NCBI GenBank assembly: GCA_002946415.1
Contig: NJPS01000004.1
Span: 563,001 to 627,000 of the forward strand
DNA from: Rutstroemia sp. NJR-2017a BVV2
Taxonomy: Eukaryota > Ascomycota > Leotiomycetes > Helotiales > Rutstroemiaceae
Direction of reading: 5' to 3'
DNA: 64,000 nucleotides
Shown here: in pieces, positions 21,934 to 34,200 of the stretch
How positions within the stretch are numbered: position 1 is the stretch's first letter
Layout of the letters: each line of letters starts with the position of its first letter
The notes under the pieces: generated by a model
Told to the model about the DNA's origin: nothing
The model's database searches: none
Seen by the model: the letters and a program-made list of their open reading frames with translations, nothing else
Translations under genes and position numbers: made by a program

Positions 21934-23394
21934 ATGTCTCTCACAAACGCACTCCCTGAGGACGCTGCACGCGGGGCAAAATCAGCTTCTCACATTCTAG
22001 CGACACTTCCTACCGCTTCAAGGAACCAAGCGCTTACTGCCATTCATGATGCGCTTCTACAAAATAAAGATGAGATCCTAGCCGCTAATGCTCGAGATCT
22101 GGAGTTGGCCAGAAAAGAAGCCGAAGATGGTCGTCTGAGTCTAAGTATAGTCTCGAGATTGGATCTTGGAAAGAAAGGAAAATGGGAGGATATGTTGAAG
22201 GGTATCTTGGATGTACGAGACCTAGAGGACCCAGGTCAGTTTTCTTCGTTCTTGAGAACTAGACTCTTTTACTAACTGGCAACAAAAGTCGGCAAAGTCA
22301 CGTTGAGAACACGACTGGATGATGGACTAGACCTTGAAAGGGTATCATGTCCAATCGGAGTACTTCTGATCATTTTCGAAGCCCGACCGGAAGTTATTGC
22401 AAACATCGCCTCCCTTGCCATCAAATCTGGAAATGCTGCCATTCTCAAAGGTAGGACTATTCTCCGTTTCTCTGCTTCCTCCTGGCCACTAACTTACTTG
22501 AATAAAGGCGGCAAAGAGTCCACGGAATCCTTCATTGCTATTTCGAAGGTCATTTCTACAGCTTTAGAATCCACAGAAGTCCCGAAAGCCGCCATACAGC
22601 TTGTCACCACTCGGGACGTCATCCCTCAATTATTGTCGTTGGACCAGTATATTGACCTCGTCATTCCCAGAGGTTCAAACGAACTTGTCCGATATATCAA
22701 GTCCTCCACTAAAATACCAGTCATGGGTCATGCCGACGGGCTTTGCTCGATATACCTTGAGCAGACCGCTGATCCAGCAATGGCGACCAAGGTCATTGTC
22801 GACTCTAAAACCTCATACCCAGCCGCATGCAACAGCGTCGAGACTTTATTAGTAGAGCAAGCTGCTCTAGATACAAATCTTCCCCAAGTTGCAGAAGCAC
22901 TTCTAGAAGCTGGTGTTTCCTTGCGATGCGACGAAGCCAGTAAAAAGGCCCTCATATCTAAACTCCCCTCTCATCAAGGTGTCTTTCTTCAAGATGCCAC
23001 AGAGAGTGATTTCGACACGGAACATCTAGCACTTGTCCTAGCCATCAAGACGGTTTCTAGCCTTCCAGAAGCCATCTCTCACATCAATACCCACGGTTCT
23101 CACCACACAGATGTAATCCTTACATCATCTTCTACTCTTGCCGAAAATTTCATGTCTGGAGTCGATTCAGCTGGAGTTTTCTGGAACACCTCAACTCGGA
23201 TGGCAGACGGCATGCGCTATGGATTCGGCACCGAAGTAGGTATCTCGACCAACAAGATTCATGCTCGAGGACCTGTCGGCTTGGAAGGCCTTATGATCTA
23301 CAAATACAAAATCCGTGGTAGTGGCCAAATGTCCGTCGAGTACGGTGAAGGACCCGGTCAAAAACGCTTTAAGCATGAAAAAGTTCCCATATAG
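21934..23394 (+). CDS. PRO2: Gamma-glutamyl phosphate reductase
   Basis: Second enzyme of proline synthesis: reduces gamma-glutamyl phosphate to glutamate-5-semialdehyde with NADPH. Exons 21934-22234, 22289-22450 and 22508-23394, about 449 aa, a normal length for stand-alone ProA/Pro2. The N-terminus MSLTNALPEDAARGAKSASH and the motif CPIGVLLIIFEARPEV are diagnostic. The aldehyde-dehydrogenase-like catalytic cysteine is in SYPAACNSVETLLVE (codon 22828-22830). DLVIPRGSNELVRYIK and VFWNTSTRMADGMRYGFGTE are also conserved. The end EGPGQKRFKHEKVPI is unusually basic but in frame. In fungi Pro1 (glutamate kinase) is a separate gene; none is seen here. Confidence 0.96.
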
Positions 23395-24269
23395 ACTTTC
23401 TTCAAATCGACAAAATCAAAATCAAAAATTAGGAATCCTTGGAAGCATATCACCCATTGCACTTTTTCTTGGCGCCTCGTGTTCTTCCGTCACTAATGTC
23501 CCGATGTACCCAATATTGACACTTGAGACGTCAGAGAAAATTTTCGAGACGTTTGTGTATGTGCGATCAAATAAACCGCGTAATCTTGCAAAGTTCCCCT
23601 TCCAACCTCTCCAGAGAATCAGAACATCCAACGAATTCCTCCCTCTCCACTTATCCCATCACCCGTATCAGCCGCTTTTCCTGTTACCTTGGCATCTCCC
23701 TCGCGATAACTTTCTCAAACCGCCAATCTTCTTGGCTCGTTTGCGTGCGTGCGCACGGCGAGATCTTTACTGCAGTAGACCAAAAAGTGAAGGTGGAGTT
23801 GTCCATCCGTCCATCCCTTCGCTTCGCTTCGCACGGGGAAAACTCAAAACGAACCACTCCTTGACACAAAGCGTGTAGCATCGCATCTGCCTCTTCGCAT
23901 TCAGAATGACGTTTAGACCGTTTAGTATCTGTCAACCCTTCTTTTAACCCATCTTCCTCCCAGCTATGAAATGAGAATTGTGGGGGTTTTAATCTGCTCG
24001 GCACTTGCAGAGCTTCGCAGCCCCTTGGCATTAATCAATGGCTGTTTTGCCTAGGAGGTTGGGAGAGCTAATTGCTGATATATAAAGTGAGTGTTCGCTC
24101 GCAAAAGTTGGGGTTTTTTAAGGCTACGGCCGGCCGGGGACAGGATTCCTTTTTCGAGAGAGTTTTTGATTATAATATTATTTTTATTACTTCATTTGGG
24201 GAATTCTGGGATTTTTTGAGAAAAAGGAAATTGAAACAGCTAGATTCGGTGGAAAGGGAAAGATCGAAA
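23395..24269. other. Intergenic, 875 bp
   Basis: PRO2 3' UTR and upstream region of the candidate secreted-protein gene. Several open frames exist but none has family resemblance. A TATA-like box is noted separately. Confidence 0.45.
24079..24086 (+). promoter_or_regulatory. TATA-like box
   Basis: The word tatataaa lies 184 bp upstream of the ATG of the candidate secreted protein. Position is plausible for a fungal gene with a moderate 5' UTR; it is a motif match only. Confidence 0.35.
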
Positions 24270-25127
24270 ATGTTGGTTTCTACTTTACTGTTTACAGTGG
24301 CTTTGGGGACGACGGCGGTGTCGGCGAGAGCCGTTGAGAGGAGTGGTTGTAAGTTGTTTTCCTATTTTTTCCCTCTACTGATGGACTGGATTTATCGCTA
24401 CATTCAAGGCAATTACTCCTCCCACACAAATCCGCTAACCAAGCACCCAGCCTCCACCTCCACCTCCCCCGCCCAACAACCACTCGACCCCTCCCTCAAC
24501 CAGCACAATTCTCCCCTCTCACCTCCGGACCACCACTCTCCAACCTGCAAATTCGCCCCCTCCCTCTCCCTCCCCACAACCTTCACCTCCACACTCCCCT
24601 CCTCCCTCTACAACCATCTCCCCTCCATCCTCAACTCCCACTTCATCTCTCCCTTCTCTCTCTCCCTCTCCTCCCCCACCGCCCCCGTCATCACCACCCT
24701 CTCCCTCTCCGACGAAACAGGCGACCCATCCCTGCAGGGAATATATCTCGGTTTGGTATACACCTCTCATACATTCACCCTACACTCATCGGCGCCTGTT
24801 CCTCCCACAACCAGCACCTCCGAAGAACAAGTCCAAACCCCAAGACACCCCATCTCAGATCCCGACAAAGCATGGGGATCCCCCGGCACAGGGATGGAGA
24901 AGAACGAAAACCCCTCCGTGACTCCGTCACCGAAAAAGCAAAAGCAAAAGGAAAAGGCAAGAGAGCAAGCAAAGCTGCAGTGCAAGCAGCGGCGCCAGGA
25001 AAAACTGATGAAGAAGTGTTTTGGGGAGGCGGTGGATGGGGTAAGGGAAAGGAGGTTGGTGGAGGGGACGCTGGAGTATCCGGGGGAGAGGGGGAAGATG
25101 AGGTTTTTGGTGTGGAGGGTGGATTGA
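24270..25127 (+). CDS. Candidate secreted protein of unknown function
   Basis: I do not recognise the family. Exon 24270-24348 encodes a good signal peptide, MLVSTLLFTVALGTTAVSAR. An intron with branch CTAAC (24349-24450) joins it in frame to exon 24451-25127, giving about 251 aa. The mature part is Ser/Thr/Pro-rich (STSTSPAQQP), then a segment with beta-like hydrophobic text (APVITTLSLSDETGDPSLQG, YLGLVYTSHTFTLHSS). A highly basic Lys/Gln/Arg tract at about 180-215 follows (PSPKKQKQKEKAREQAK), then the end MRFLVWRVD. Three cysteines are visible. Strand skew is extreme: exon 2 begins pyrimidine-rich and ends purine-rich. The frame could be interrupted by a further intron, so the 3' half is less certain. 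Confidence 0.5.
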   Translation: MLVSTLLFTVALGTTAVSARAVERSGCKLFSYFFPLLMDWIYRYIQGNYSSHTNPLTKHPASTSTSPAQQPLDPSLNQHNSPLSPPDHHSPTCKFAPSLSLPTTFTSTLPSSLYNHLPSILNSHFISPFSLSLSSPTAPVITTLSLSDETGDPSLQGIYLGLVYTSHTFTLHSSAPVPPTTSTSEEQVQTPRHPISDPDKAWGSPGTGMEKNENPSVTPSPKKQKQKEKAREQAKLQCKQRRQEKLMKKCFGEAVDGVRERRLVEGTLEYPGERGKMRFLVWRVD

Positions 25128-25497
25128 GTGAGTGAATGGTTGGTGGAGTGGTGTGGTTTTTGATTTATTGGATGGGTTGGAAGGCAGGCGTTTGGAGTTG
25201 GGGTTGTGGAGGGGATGATATATATACATACGTACTCACGGGGTCAAGGAATGGAGGGGAACGGTTAGGGAGTTTGCGGTGTTGGTTAGTTGGGATTAGG
25301 GCTGGTCAGTATGGAACATTCGGAGTATTGTGTGCTGGGTATGGATGGGGATGGGCATACTTCGTCCTATATCCATTCATCTCGATGCATTCTAGGAACC
25401 TGCAAAGAGTTGATCGGGATACACAAGAGGCAGAGACGGATATATGTATATTTTTTGTGTGCACAAAGTACAACGTAGATACAAAAAATATGGTTTG

Positions 25498-25530
<33 letters not shown>

Positions 25531-27125
25531 TTGAATTGAGTACGAGACTCCAACTGTCCCTATCTACTAACAAAAACGAACCAAAGAGGATTCAAAACCC
25601 CACTTCCGCACCTGAATCCCTCTTCTCTCTCCTCTCTTGCGTGCTCTCTCACTTACATACCCGAGAAACCGACGTAGATGGGTAGGGTAGAGATGGAGTG
25701 CATAGCCCTGCACAACTCGATCCACGATAGACGCGAGTGGTGGAGAAGTAAGGGGCCGAACAAGATGGATGGGATGGCGGGGGATGTATATCTCATATAC
25801 TTCTCGAAGATGCGGGAAGATAGAGACTCATTAAGCATTCTCTCTTTCCTTCTCAACCTCGCCATTTATCATTACACGCCTCTCATCCCTTACCATCTTA
25901 CCTCAAAATCTGATCTCCCCCCCCGAACCCCGCCCCCATCCCCGCACACATTTCAATCAAGTCACAGACACATCTCGATCAAGTCACAAACACAAATCGT
26001 CAAAATAAAACAACAACGATCCATCAAAAATAGCTTTTAAATTCATCATCTGTATCTTAGAGTGTGTCCCTGTTCCTCTCAGCCAGTCGTCATAAAGTCG
26101 TTCATCAGTTCAGTTAATCCGAATCCAAAAATCCAAAATCCATAAAAAAAGAAAAAGAATAGAAAAACACATTTTTCTCCACACACCGAATCCAACAAAA
26201 ATCCAGGGGGAGATTTTCCAACAAAATAATAATTCCCTCCCCCAGATCCTCAGAATCCAGGTGTAAGTTACATAAAAATGTGTTTATATGCCATATGCCA
26301 TGCTATGCTAATTTCATTTCCATCAGCCATCTAGCAACCATCACACAGACATTTCATCCCACAGGTCCCTTGACTTCAATTCATTCATTTCCCATTTCCA
26401 TTTCCATTCATATCCATGAAGGAAAACACCCAAAATGTGCAACATCGACAAAGACAGCAAAAAGAAAGGTCATTATTCATCATAAAAATGTGTTGCAAAA
26501 TAAGAAAACATCCCACGAGGGGAAAAGAGAAGGATCAGAGAACAGGAAACTCGGTGTTGTTCTTTTGAGCTTGTCAAAAGTTTCCATGTCCCCACGGCTT
26601 CATAAAACATTGGTGTTGTTTGGTGTAGAAAAAGAAGGGCCCTGCGATTTTGTATTTGAACAAAATAACTCATTTAAGCCTTCCCATTAAGAAAACCAGA
26701 ATCCCCAAAGTTTCGTGTCGACGCCTAGAATGGCATTAAGTAGGCGGTTTACTTTTGTGGCAGATGAAACCCCCAAATTAAAACCTCGCTTTGCATGCGT
26801 ATCTTGTGGATCGTTTCTCAACAGAATTATTTCCTTTCCAATGTTACAAAGCGTAAGTCATCAGGCCGTATCGATGAACCCATTAGATCATCTCTGAATC
26901 ATTCATAAATTCGTCGTCATTCCAAGGGTTAAATAGTTTGCCGAATTGGTGTTCAGCTAGTACAAAGACAACCGTGAAAATAATAAGAAAATTTTTTCTC
27001 TAAAGGAGTGTGCTTTTGATTGTCGAAAATGCTTTTGGGCGTGAGCTAGAGGAAATAGGACAGCTGATCATGCATTGATCACTGGACGAATGTGCATAAA
27101 TTTTGCTGTAGGTCGACGACTCGAT
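25128..27125. other. Intergenic, 2.0 kb, including the likely stuA 3' UTR
   Basis: No gene-like frame. It lies between the convergent ends of the candidate secreted-protein gene and stuA. Pyrimidine- and A-rich stretches dominate 25.5-26.3 kb. No repeat family is recognised. Confidence 0.45.
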
Positions 27126-29170
27126 TTACCGGCGTCTTTGTGTAATGGTCGTTCGAGCTCGGTTTAAAGAATTGTCGTAGGATGGACCTGAGACGGACCC
27201 TTCGCGGATGGTCTTTCGTCTCTTCAATCCGTCATCTCCCATTCCAACTGGACCCCTGCTGTCGGGACGATCACCGTCATCATCATCTCGGCCACGCTTG
27301 CTGCTGGTTGGAGCACCGTTCATGATGTTTTGACCAGCATAGCCGTTAGACATTGAAGAACCCAAGTCAGATTGCGGCGCATACACGTCACCAGCTGCGC
27401 TACCATTAGCAGTCCCACGCTCACTGCTCATTACATTATACAGATTACTTGAAGGTGGCTGTATCCGCGGTGGAGTGCTGTAGCCACCTTGCTGAGCATA
27501 GTACGACTGTGGCGCGGATGCTGTTCGAGGAGTTGCTCGACCGGATGCAGGATGGTTTGGCGAGCCGGTCATTTCAGGTGATAGATGTGCATGATCACCA
27601 TTTAACGAGCCAACGTTCTGGCCATTTGAATAGTTGTAGGACCGACGGCTGGAATCGTAGCTGCCAGAATTGTCGTGAGTGTATTCACCTCCATCGTGGT
27701 CGTGGTCTTGTTCTTCCTCGACCTGGCTGTGTCCAACCTGGCCATTTCCTTGATGAATCATTCCATTTGCATCCTTAGTATCATGATGCTCTGACTCAGA
27801 GCCTGGCGCTCTCGCTAGTGGCGGACCCATTTCATTCTTGATGTATGAGTTCTGCTGCGAGTATTGCGGCATGCTTTGCTGAGGAGGCGCTGCTTGTGAG
27901 TAAGCATTCTGCTGAGGCGGTGGAGCAGAATACATTTGACGGGAGGAATCATAGGATTGTTGGTTTTGCTGATAATGTTGCATTGTTTGGATTTGGTTTC
28001 CAGGAGGGGTAGTAGCTGGAGTCGTTGGCATTGAACGAGCATTGCTCAAACCAGTATCGATGGACAGAGGGTTGGTACCTTGCACGTTACCCATGGACTG
28101 CCCTGGCCATTGGAAGTTGCCGTCGGAGTTGCCCATGTTGCCCATCACACTTGATGCACTCGTAGGAGGTGTGGGAAAGGTATGTGATCTCTCCAACGCT
28201 GGACGTCCAACGTTTGGATGAGGTGCAAGAGCATGTTGTGGCCCTGGGAGAGGAGCAACGATTGAACTGTTCATTGAGTGGTGGTGGTGCTGGTTTAATG
28301 AAGGCAGACCAGGTCCTTGCGGGTTCCGCATCTGATTTTGTTCATTTTTTCGTCGTTCTGCAGCAGCCATCACCGCATTGGTTCGTGTCTGGTTTGTGGG
28401 ATGGTATAATAATGCGCCAATGTTGTGAACAAATAAAGGATACAACAACTCCGTGATTTTTTCCTTGTTCGCAAAGTCTAATGCACGCTCAAAAGGTATC
28501 CTAGCCGCCCGCATTAGTTGAAGATAATATTAGCATCAGGTTAACCAGCTTACCAAACACCCTTCAAATGCATGGGGCCAATCTTGACTACATGTCTCAT
28601 TTTTTCACTCTTCAAAATACCGTCTCTTCGACCACGGGTCATGCCAGCGACATTCAACAATTTGGTGCCGTTGATCATGTGATTATCTAGTTTGTTAGTA
28701 CGGTTAATATGTCAAAATGAAGATTTTTACTCACCCTCTCGTCGAGCAACACAAACGCCTTTTGCTTCTACTTGGAAACACAAACTACCTTCATCCTCCC
28801 ACAAGGTTGCTGTCACTCTGGGTTTCATGCCAGGTGGAGCTACTTGACCAGTTTGATCGAAGCCTTGGGTTGGATAGCCTTGGTTGGGCATGCCAGGCTG
28901 TGTAGTCATCGCTGGGAGCGGGAGCACAGTGCCCTGTCCACCCATAGTTCCAGGAACTTGAGCTGATTGTGGTGATTGCAGGCCATTACCGTAGTATTGG
29001 TTGTATGGACCTTGTTGAGCAGGAGAGTATTGTGCAGGCCCTGGCTGAAGTAGGGGTGGTTGATGTTGAGAGTAATGAGCCATTGAACCTGATGTGACAG
29101 TTTGAGGCGGCGGCTGTTGGCCAGCAGACATATGTGAAGGATAATACATGTCTTGAGCACCGTGGTTCAT
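27126..29170 (-). CDS. stuA: APSES-domain transcription factor StuA
   Basis: Fungal developmental regulator that binds DNA through an APSES (KilA-N-like) domain and controls conidiophore patterning, dimorphic growth and often virulence and metabolism. Exons 28735-29170, 28554-28686 and 27126-28500 give 647 aa. The start [19 protein letters not shown] matches the usual beginning of StuA proteins. The APSES domain is at about 112-235: [69 protein letters not shown] and [18 protein letters not shown]. Both introns lie within it. The C-terminal half is Gln/Ser/Pro/Asn-rich with [15 protein letters not shown] and [12 protein letters not shown]. The nuclear-signal-like KRGRDDDD and [10 protein letters not shown] are near the end. 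The upstream region is unusually long, and the frame stays open for 128 codons before this ATG. Confidence 0.96.
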
Positions 29171-29554
29171 GTTGTTGGTGTAGGGTTCTTGGCTGTAGGA
29201 ATACGCCGGGTTTGAGGGAGGAGTGCTGTATGAAGCTTGCGGTAAAGATACTGGAAGACCACTGCTAGCTGGAGTGGGAGATGGAGTTTTGGGACCGTTC
29301 GATGAACTCGCGGTGGTGTAGGATGAATGAGAACTGCCGTTCAAGATAGAAGAGGATCCCAGTGAGCTAAGTGAGCCTACCCGGGGAGACGAAGTACCAG
29401 ACGAATATGCCTGTTGCGGCTGCGGCAAAGGCAACGATGGCAACCTATCATTCACATACAGTGGTCGCTGCGCGGCGTGATGATTATAATATGGTACGTC
29501 AGCAGGTCCCCGGGTTTGCACTTGCGATATCGACGGAAGATCCAGTTTTTCGGT
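29171..29554 (-). other. In-frame open extension upstream of the StuA start, no ATG
   Basis: The stuA frame remains open for 128 codons upstream of the chosen ATG, back to a TAA at 29555-29557. The text is protein-like and low in complexity: RGPADVPYYNHHAAQRPLYV, then Ser-rich SSLGSSSILNGSSHSSYTT and ASYSTPPSNPAYSYSQEPY. It contains no ATG in frame. It is either conserved-composition 5' leader, a non-AUG-initiated extension, or an exon whose ATG lies in an undetected upstream exon. Confidence 0.55.
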
Positions 29555-30762
29555 TTAGATGATCAAGTCCTAAAAGGACAATGATCTGGTAGACTCAATA
29601 AGGCCTTCCTGCGGAAATGTGGGATTACGTTCGACGACAAGTATTACTTGTGGCCGAGAATCGTAGTTTATGAATGGGAGAAGTGGTGCTTCTGGCGTGC
29701 GTCGAGATTGCCGAGTGGGTTAATCAACCAACAAAAGAGACAATGATGCTTGGAGGATGGATAGGAAGTAATGGTCGAGACTGATGAGGGAATCAAGAAT
29801 AGCTTCTTTTACAACGAGCGCAAACGTAAAATTGAGGGTCGTTTATGTTTCGTAAAAGACAAAAGGATGCATATGCCAAAGATGCCGAAACAGAACAATC
29901 TTGTAAAACCTCAAAAAAGACTCGGGGAAAAAAACAGACGTTTGGCTCGTAGATGTCGTGACAAAAGTACTTGAAACTTTTGGTTTCCCTAGATCAATCC
30001 AATTGGGAGGGCGACTAAAGCTCCACGACAGGATCGTTGGCAGTTACGCGAATCTGCAGGTATGAATGTATGCTGGTGGTGCTTGGTCGGGTTCTGGGAA
30101 AGTTTCGAACCGTGCTTCGATTCGGGGATGCGAACGTAGAAAATCGTGAAGCTCGTAAAATATTCGTAGACGGTGATAGGAAAGGTCTACCCGCAGTGGA
30201 GTATGGTGAAAGCGTGATGTGTACTTGTGGATAGGATAGTTGTAAGTCGGTCAGAAGAATTGAGGATATCAGCCAACTCTAATGCAGGTACACCAGTCAG
30301 CGCTGCAGCACAATTGAGAAGAGAAGAAGCGCGATTGTGAAGGATGGGATTGAGAATTGGAGATGGGTAGCTTGCCTTTCTCTTTTGTTTGTGCTGTCCA
30401 ATCTTCTTTTTTTCCTTTGGTGTTTTGTATGTCCCTCTTCACTCTTCGTTTCTTTTCTTCGGGTCTTTTTATTTTTTTCCCTTGCACCTCTATTGTTTAA
30501 GAATGGGGGAGGTCGGGAAAGGGAGAATGGAGGAGGGGATTGGAACCAAAAAAGGCGTGGAGGGAGGATGAAGAATAATAGAGACGAGGGAGGAGGTTGG
30601 GCGGTGATGTGTGTGGTGGTGGTGGAGGATGGAGGTAGATGTGGATATGGATGTGGATGTGTGGAAGCTTAAGGGTATTGGTTGAACAGGATAAGTCTTA
30701 ACGAGAGTGATGGGGGTGGTGTGTGAGAGGTGGTTGAAGATGGAGACTGGGAGCAGGTAAGA

Positions 30763-30795
30763 GTAGCCGTAGCCGTGGCCGTGGCCGTGGCCGTG
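30763..30795. repeat. Hexamer microsatellite GTRGCC
   Basis: Five and a half perfect-register copies: gtagcc twice, then gtggcc three times, then gtg. It lies about 1.6 kb upstream of the StuA ATG. Confidence 0.85.
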
Positions 30796-31180
30796 AAAAA
30801 TAGATTGGATATGGATGAGGTAAGGTGTGTCAATGTGGTCTGGTCAAGGTATATGGTATATCCGTAGAAAGTGGTAAATCTGAAGTGGAGCAGTACAGAG
30901 GTGGTAAGGGAAGGGAAGGGAAGGTCAGGTAGTAGGTGGTAAGGTAGTAATCGAAGTGGGTGAGCGGAGTGGATCAAGGTCCAAAAAAAGACCTGGATGC
31001 TGCTGGATGCTCGATGCTGGATGGAGTTCGCGAGGGAGACACAAAAATTGGGGAACTGAGACGAGAGACGAGACAGATTGGTGATTGCAGCGATAGTGAA
31101 GGTATCCCAAGTAGATAGATGTTGGGAAAGGAATAATATTGATTGATGTCTTGATCAGGTTTTTGTGCAGGGAGAGAATC

Positions 31181-31270
31181 GAGGGACGAGGGACGAGGGA
31201 TGCGGATGAGGAGAAGGGAGTAGCAGCTCTCTCCTCGTTGGCTGTTGGCGGCTGGCGGTTGGCTGTTGGC
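31181..31270. repeat. Two short simple-repeat patches
   Basis: 31181-31200 holds gagggac repeated with period 7. 31238-31270 holds variants of ttggctgttggcggctggcg. Both are upstream of stuA. Confidence 0.7.
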
Positions 31271-34200
31271 TCTCTCGTTCTCTCACTCACTCACACACAG
31301 TTTCTGTTGACCCTTTTTTACACGTTTTTCGCTCGTCTGTGGCTGTTTAGTTTCCCTCAGCTAATTTATTTCCCTTTTCCCTCTTCCGTCCGTGGATGTT
31401 TTGGTATAAAACTTATTATTAGGGTTAGTTTACCGGGTGTGCTGGTGCTGGTGCTAGCTGGCTAGAGCTCTTAATCCCGGAATTTCCTACTGTGCGGAAG
31501 GAGCCAAAGCTGCTACAGTAAACCAGCAGATCAACTAACTGCGCTTGCGCTTTTCTTACGGAAGTGCCCTCCACTCCCACTCCACTCCCACTACTGCTGC
31601 TGCTAGATAGTAGCTGTACAGAGATAGAGCTAGCTGATAAAGCTAGGGTGAAGTTTAAAATTCACGTCCATCTTCCCGCTCGACTCATTCCCATGTCCAC
31701 GTCCATGTCCATGGCCATCCATTGTTGATGTCCATGTTCATGGTCATTGTTGAAATGCGTGTTTTGTTGTGTTGCGATGTGTTGTGGTCTGGCCTGTAGC
31801 TATCAAACTGTTACCAAACTCCGTTTCCTGCCTCATCTGGTAGCTCTGGTTCCTAGTAGGGTTAGACTTGGACTCCTAGCCATCTAATTCATCTGTTACA
31901 ACACAGACGATCTGCTTCCAGCTTTTACTTTTTGCTTCATTCCAAGTAGATTCATTGCTATCCTCTCATTTCATTTTGCTTCTCGACCTTGATAGCCAAG
32001 GAAAAGACATTTTCCTGACAAATCCTAGCACTTGTCGTAGTCAGTAAACCTAGTCTAGGTCTTCAACTCAACAACAACCTTCCAAGTTCTCATCCAAGGA
32101 TTGATTCAAGCGATAACTAAGAGCTGCCACCTTGCAAGCCCACCTTGTCTACTTACTCCCTTAGTGCGCTTTTTTATTCTCTTCCCAGTCAATGGCTGGG
32201 ATTAAAGAAAAAAAGCTCATCCATCCATCCCTAGTCGCCTGTGTCAAACACTAAACCCTGCACAGAAACTGGGGTGGTTGGACAGCACGATTGTTAAACG
32301 AACTACGAGGACTGGCTACTTGGTCCGACCGGGATCAAACGAAATGCGAAATGTTGAGCATGGAGGACTAGATAGGCTAAGTGGGAAAGGGCAAAGAGGC
32401 AACTTGAACCAAAGAGGGGTGGCCACAATAATTCTGCCATTCCGTCCTTGGATGATTCTAGCCAACTAGCCAAGTGCGAAAGGGCGAAAGGACTTGCTTC
32501 GTCGTAGCCACTCCCCATGATACATGTACCAATTAGTTGTACAATTCGTTGTGTTTGTTGTACGTTTATTCCTGCTTCGCTGGTTGTAATTTTCGTTGTA
32601 CTGTACTATACACCACCTTCGAAAGTAGCCGACATGGAATCTGTATCGTGGGGTACCGGCGATACAGTCAGTCCACCGTATGTCAAGAAATGCGAACGTG
32701 ATACCCTTATCCCTTCCTTCATTATCTATCGAGGATTAATACGTCGAGGATAAGACAATAAGAACCTTGCGGAAGGGTAAAAAAGAGGTGGCAGTATGTG
32801 GCATCATCAGCCAATCCATCCAGATTCCAGAGTGGTAGAGTCGCAGAGTGACCATGGCGACCAAAAAAAGAGAGAAAGACCGGGATCGCTGGCGAAGACT
32901 GGTTCACAATGAAATCGACCAGGGCCTGAGGATCAGATCGCTGACAGACAAGTAACGATTGGGTGATATCGATAGATGATCCAACATTTTGAGTGTCCAC
33001 GACTCCACGGAGTGTGAAGTATTAATATCAACCATTGATTGAGGTTATTTTGGACTTTCCCGTTGTTGTTATTCTTGTTACTAAAAGCCCGATGAAGGAG
33101 GGGGTGATGCTAGCTATTCGATGTTCCGCACCAAGATACCTTGATCATTCATGTGGTAAACCGAGAGAAGAAGATACAAAGGACTGCAAGTAGAGGCTGC
33201 TTTACAGAAAATAGCCTCATGATTTCTGCTTGTTCACGCTGTGAAAGTGGCAATGTGAGATTAAACGCTGCTTTAGCATGCGGATTGTGCGGCAGCTACT
33301 TTATCGCTGCTGGCTTCGTGGATGCTTCTCGTCCCCTCCCCTGCAGCATCGTGATCCATTCATTGCGCGAAGAAAGTAATTGTACATACGATCGCTGTTT
33401 TCCGGGGCAAAGAGTTCTTCATGCTCCTACATGCTTCTCTGCATGATTGACTTGCCTTGCCGATCAACCCGCACCGCATCTGCTGCGACGTTTCTCTCCT
33501 GGCAGCGGCGGCGGCGTAGCGTCTCCAAGCCGCACCAGGAGGCCGCAATATTGCTTTTTCAAACGCCTGCGTGGAAGTTTAAAATTTGGGTGGTATTTTG
33601 GCTCCCGGATGTAGTCCAGCCTTCTGCCAGCCGAGAGCGCGCCATGCTCTCTGCACGGGAAGGAGGAAAGGAAGCTCCATCGGAGAATTCTAAAAAAGAT
33701 TATGCCCATTCAATTGTCCGGCTTGTGCTCTGTGCGGGCGGAGGTGTCCATCCAGGCTTGATCGCTGTGAGGTTACTGCGATGCATTTAAGCTGTCTGCA
33801 AGACGGGATCTCCTGCTTCTGCATATCGGTTCTTGGACGAATTCGAACTTGCCTGTCTGGGCACCCTTGAAGCGTGAAGCTTGGATCAGACTGCACTCTA
33901 CTTTTCCTTCGCTTTTCCTTCGTACATTCATTCGCTGCATATCCAAATAATAGTATGAGTATTAACACCAAGGTCTTGCTTGCTTGTAGATACTGTTTCT
34001 CCTGCCCTATGTACTTGGGAACCTTCTTGAGTGGGCAAATACCGGTACAGCAAGATCAAGGTACATGGCACATAGCTAGAGCTAGATACACGAGCCGCTG
34101 AACCATTTCAACCGCCGTCTTCTTTGCATATCCATCCTAGCATCTAAAGCTCCGTGCCTTTTTAAGCTTCCTTACCACAACAGTGCCAGATCTGCCACCA

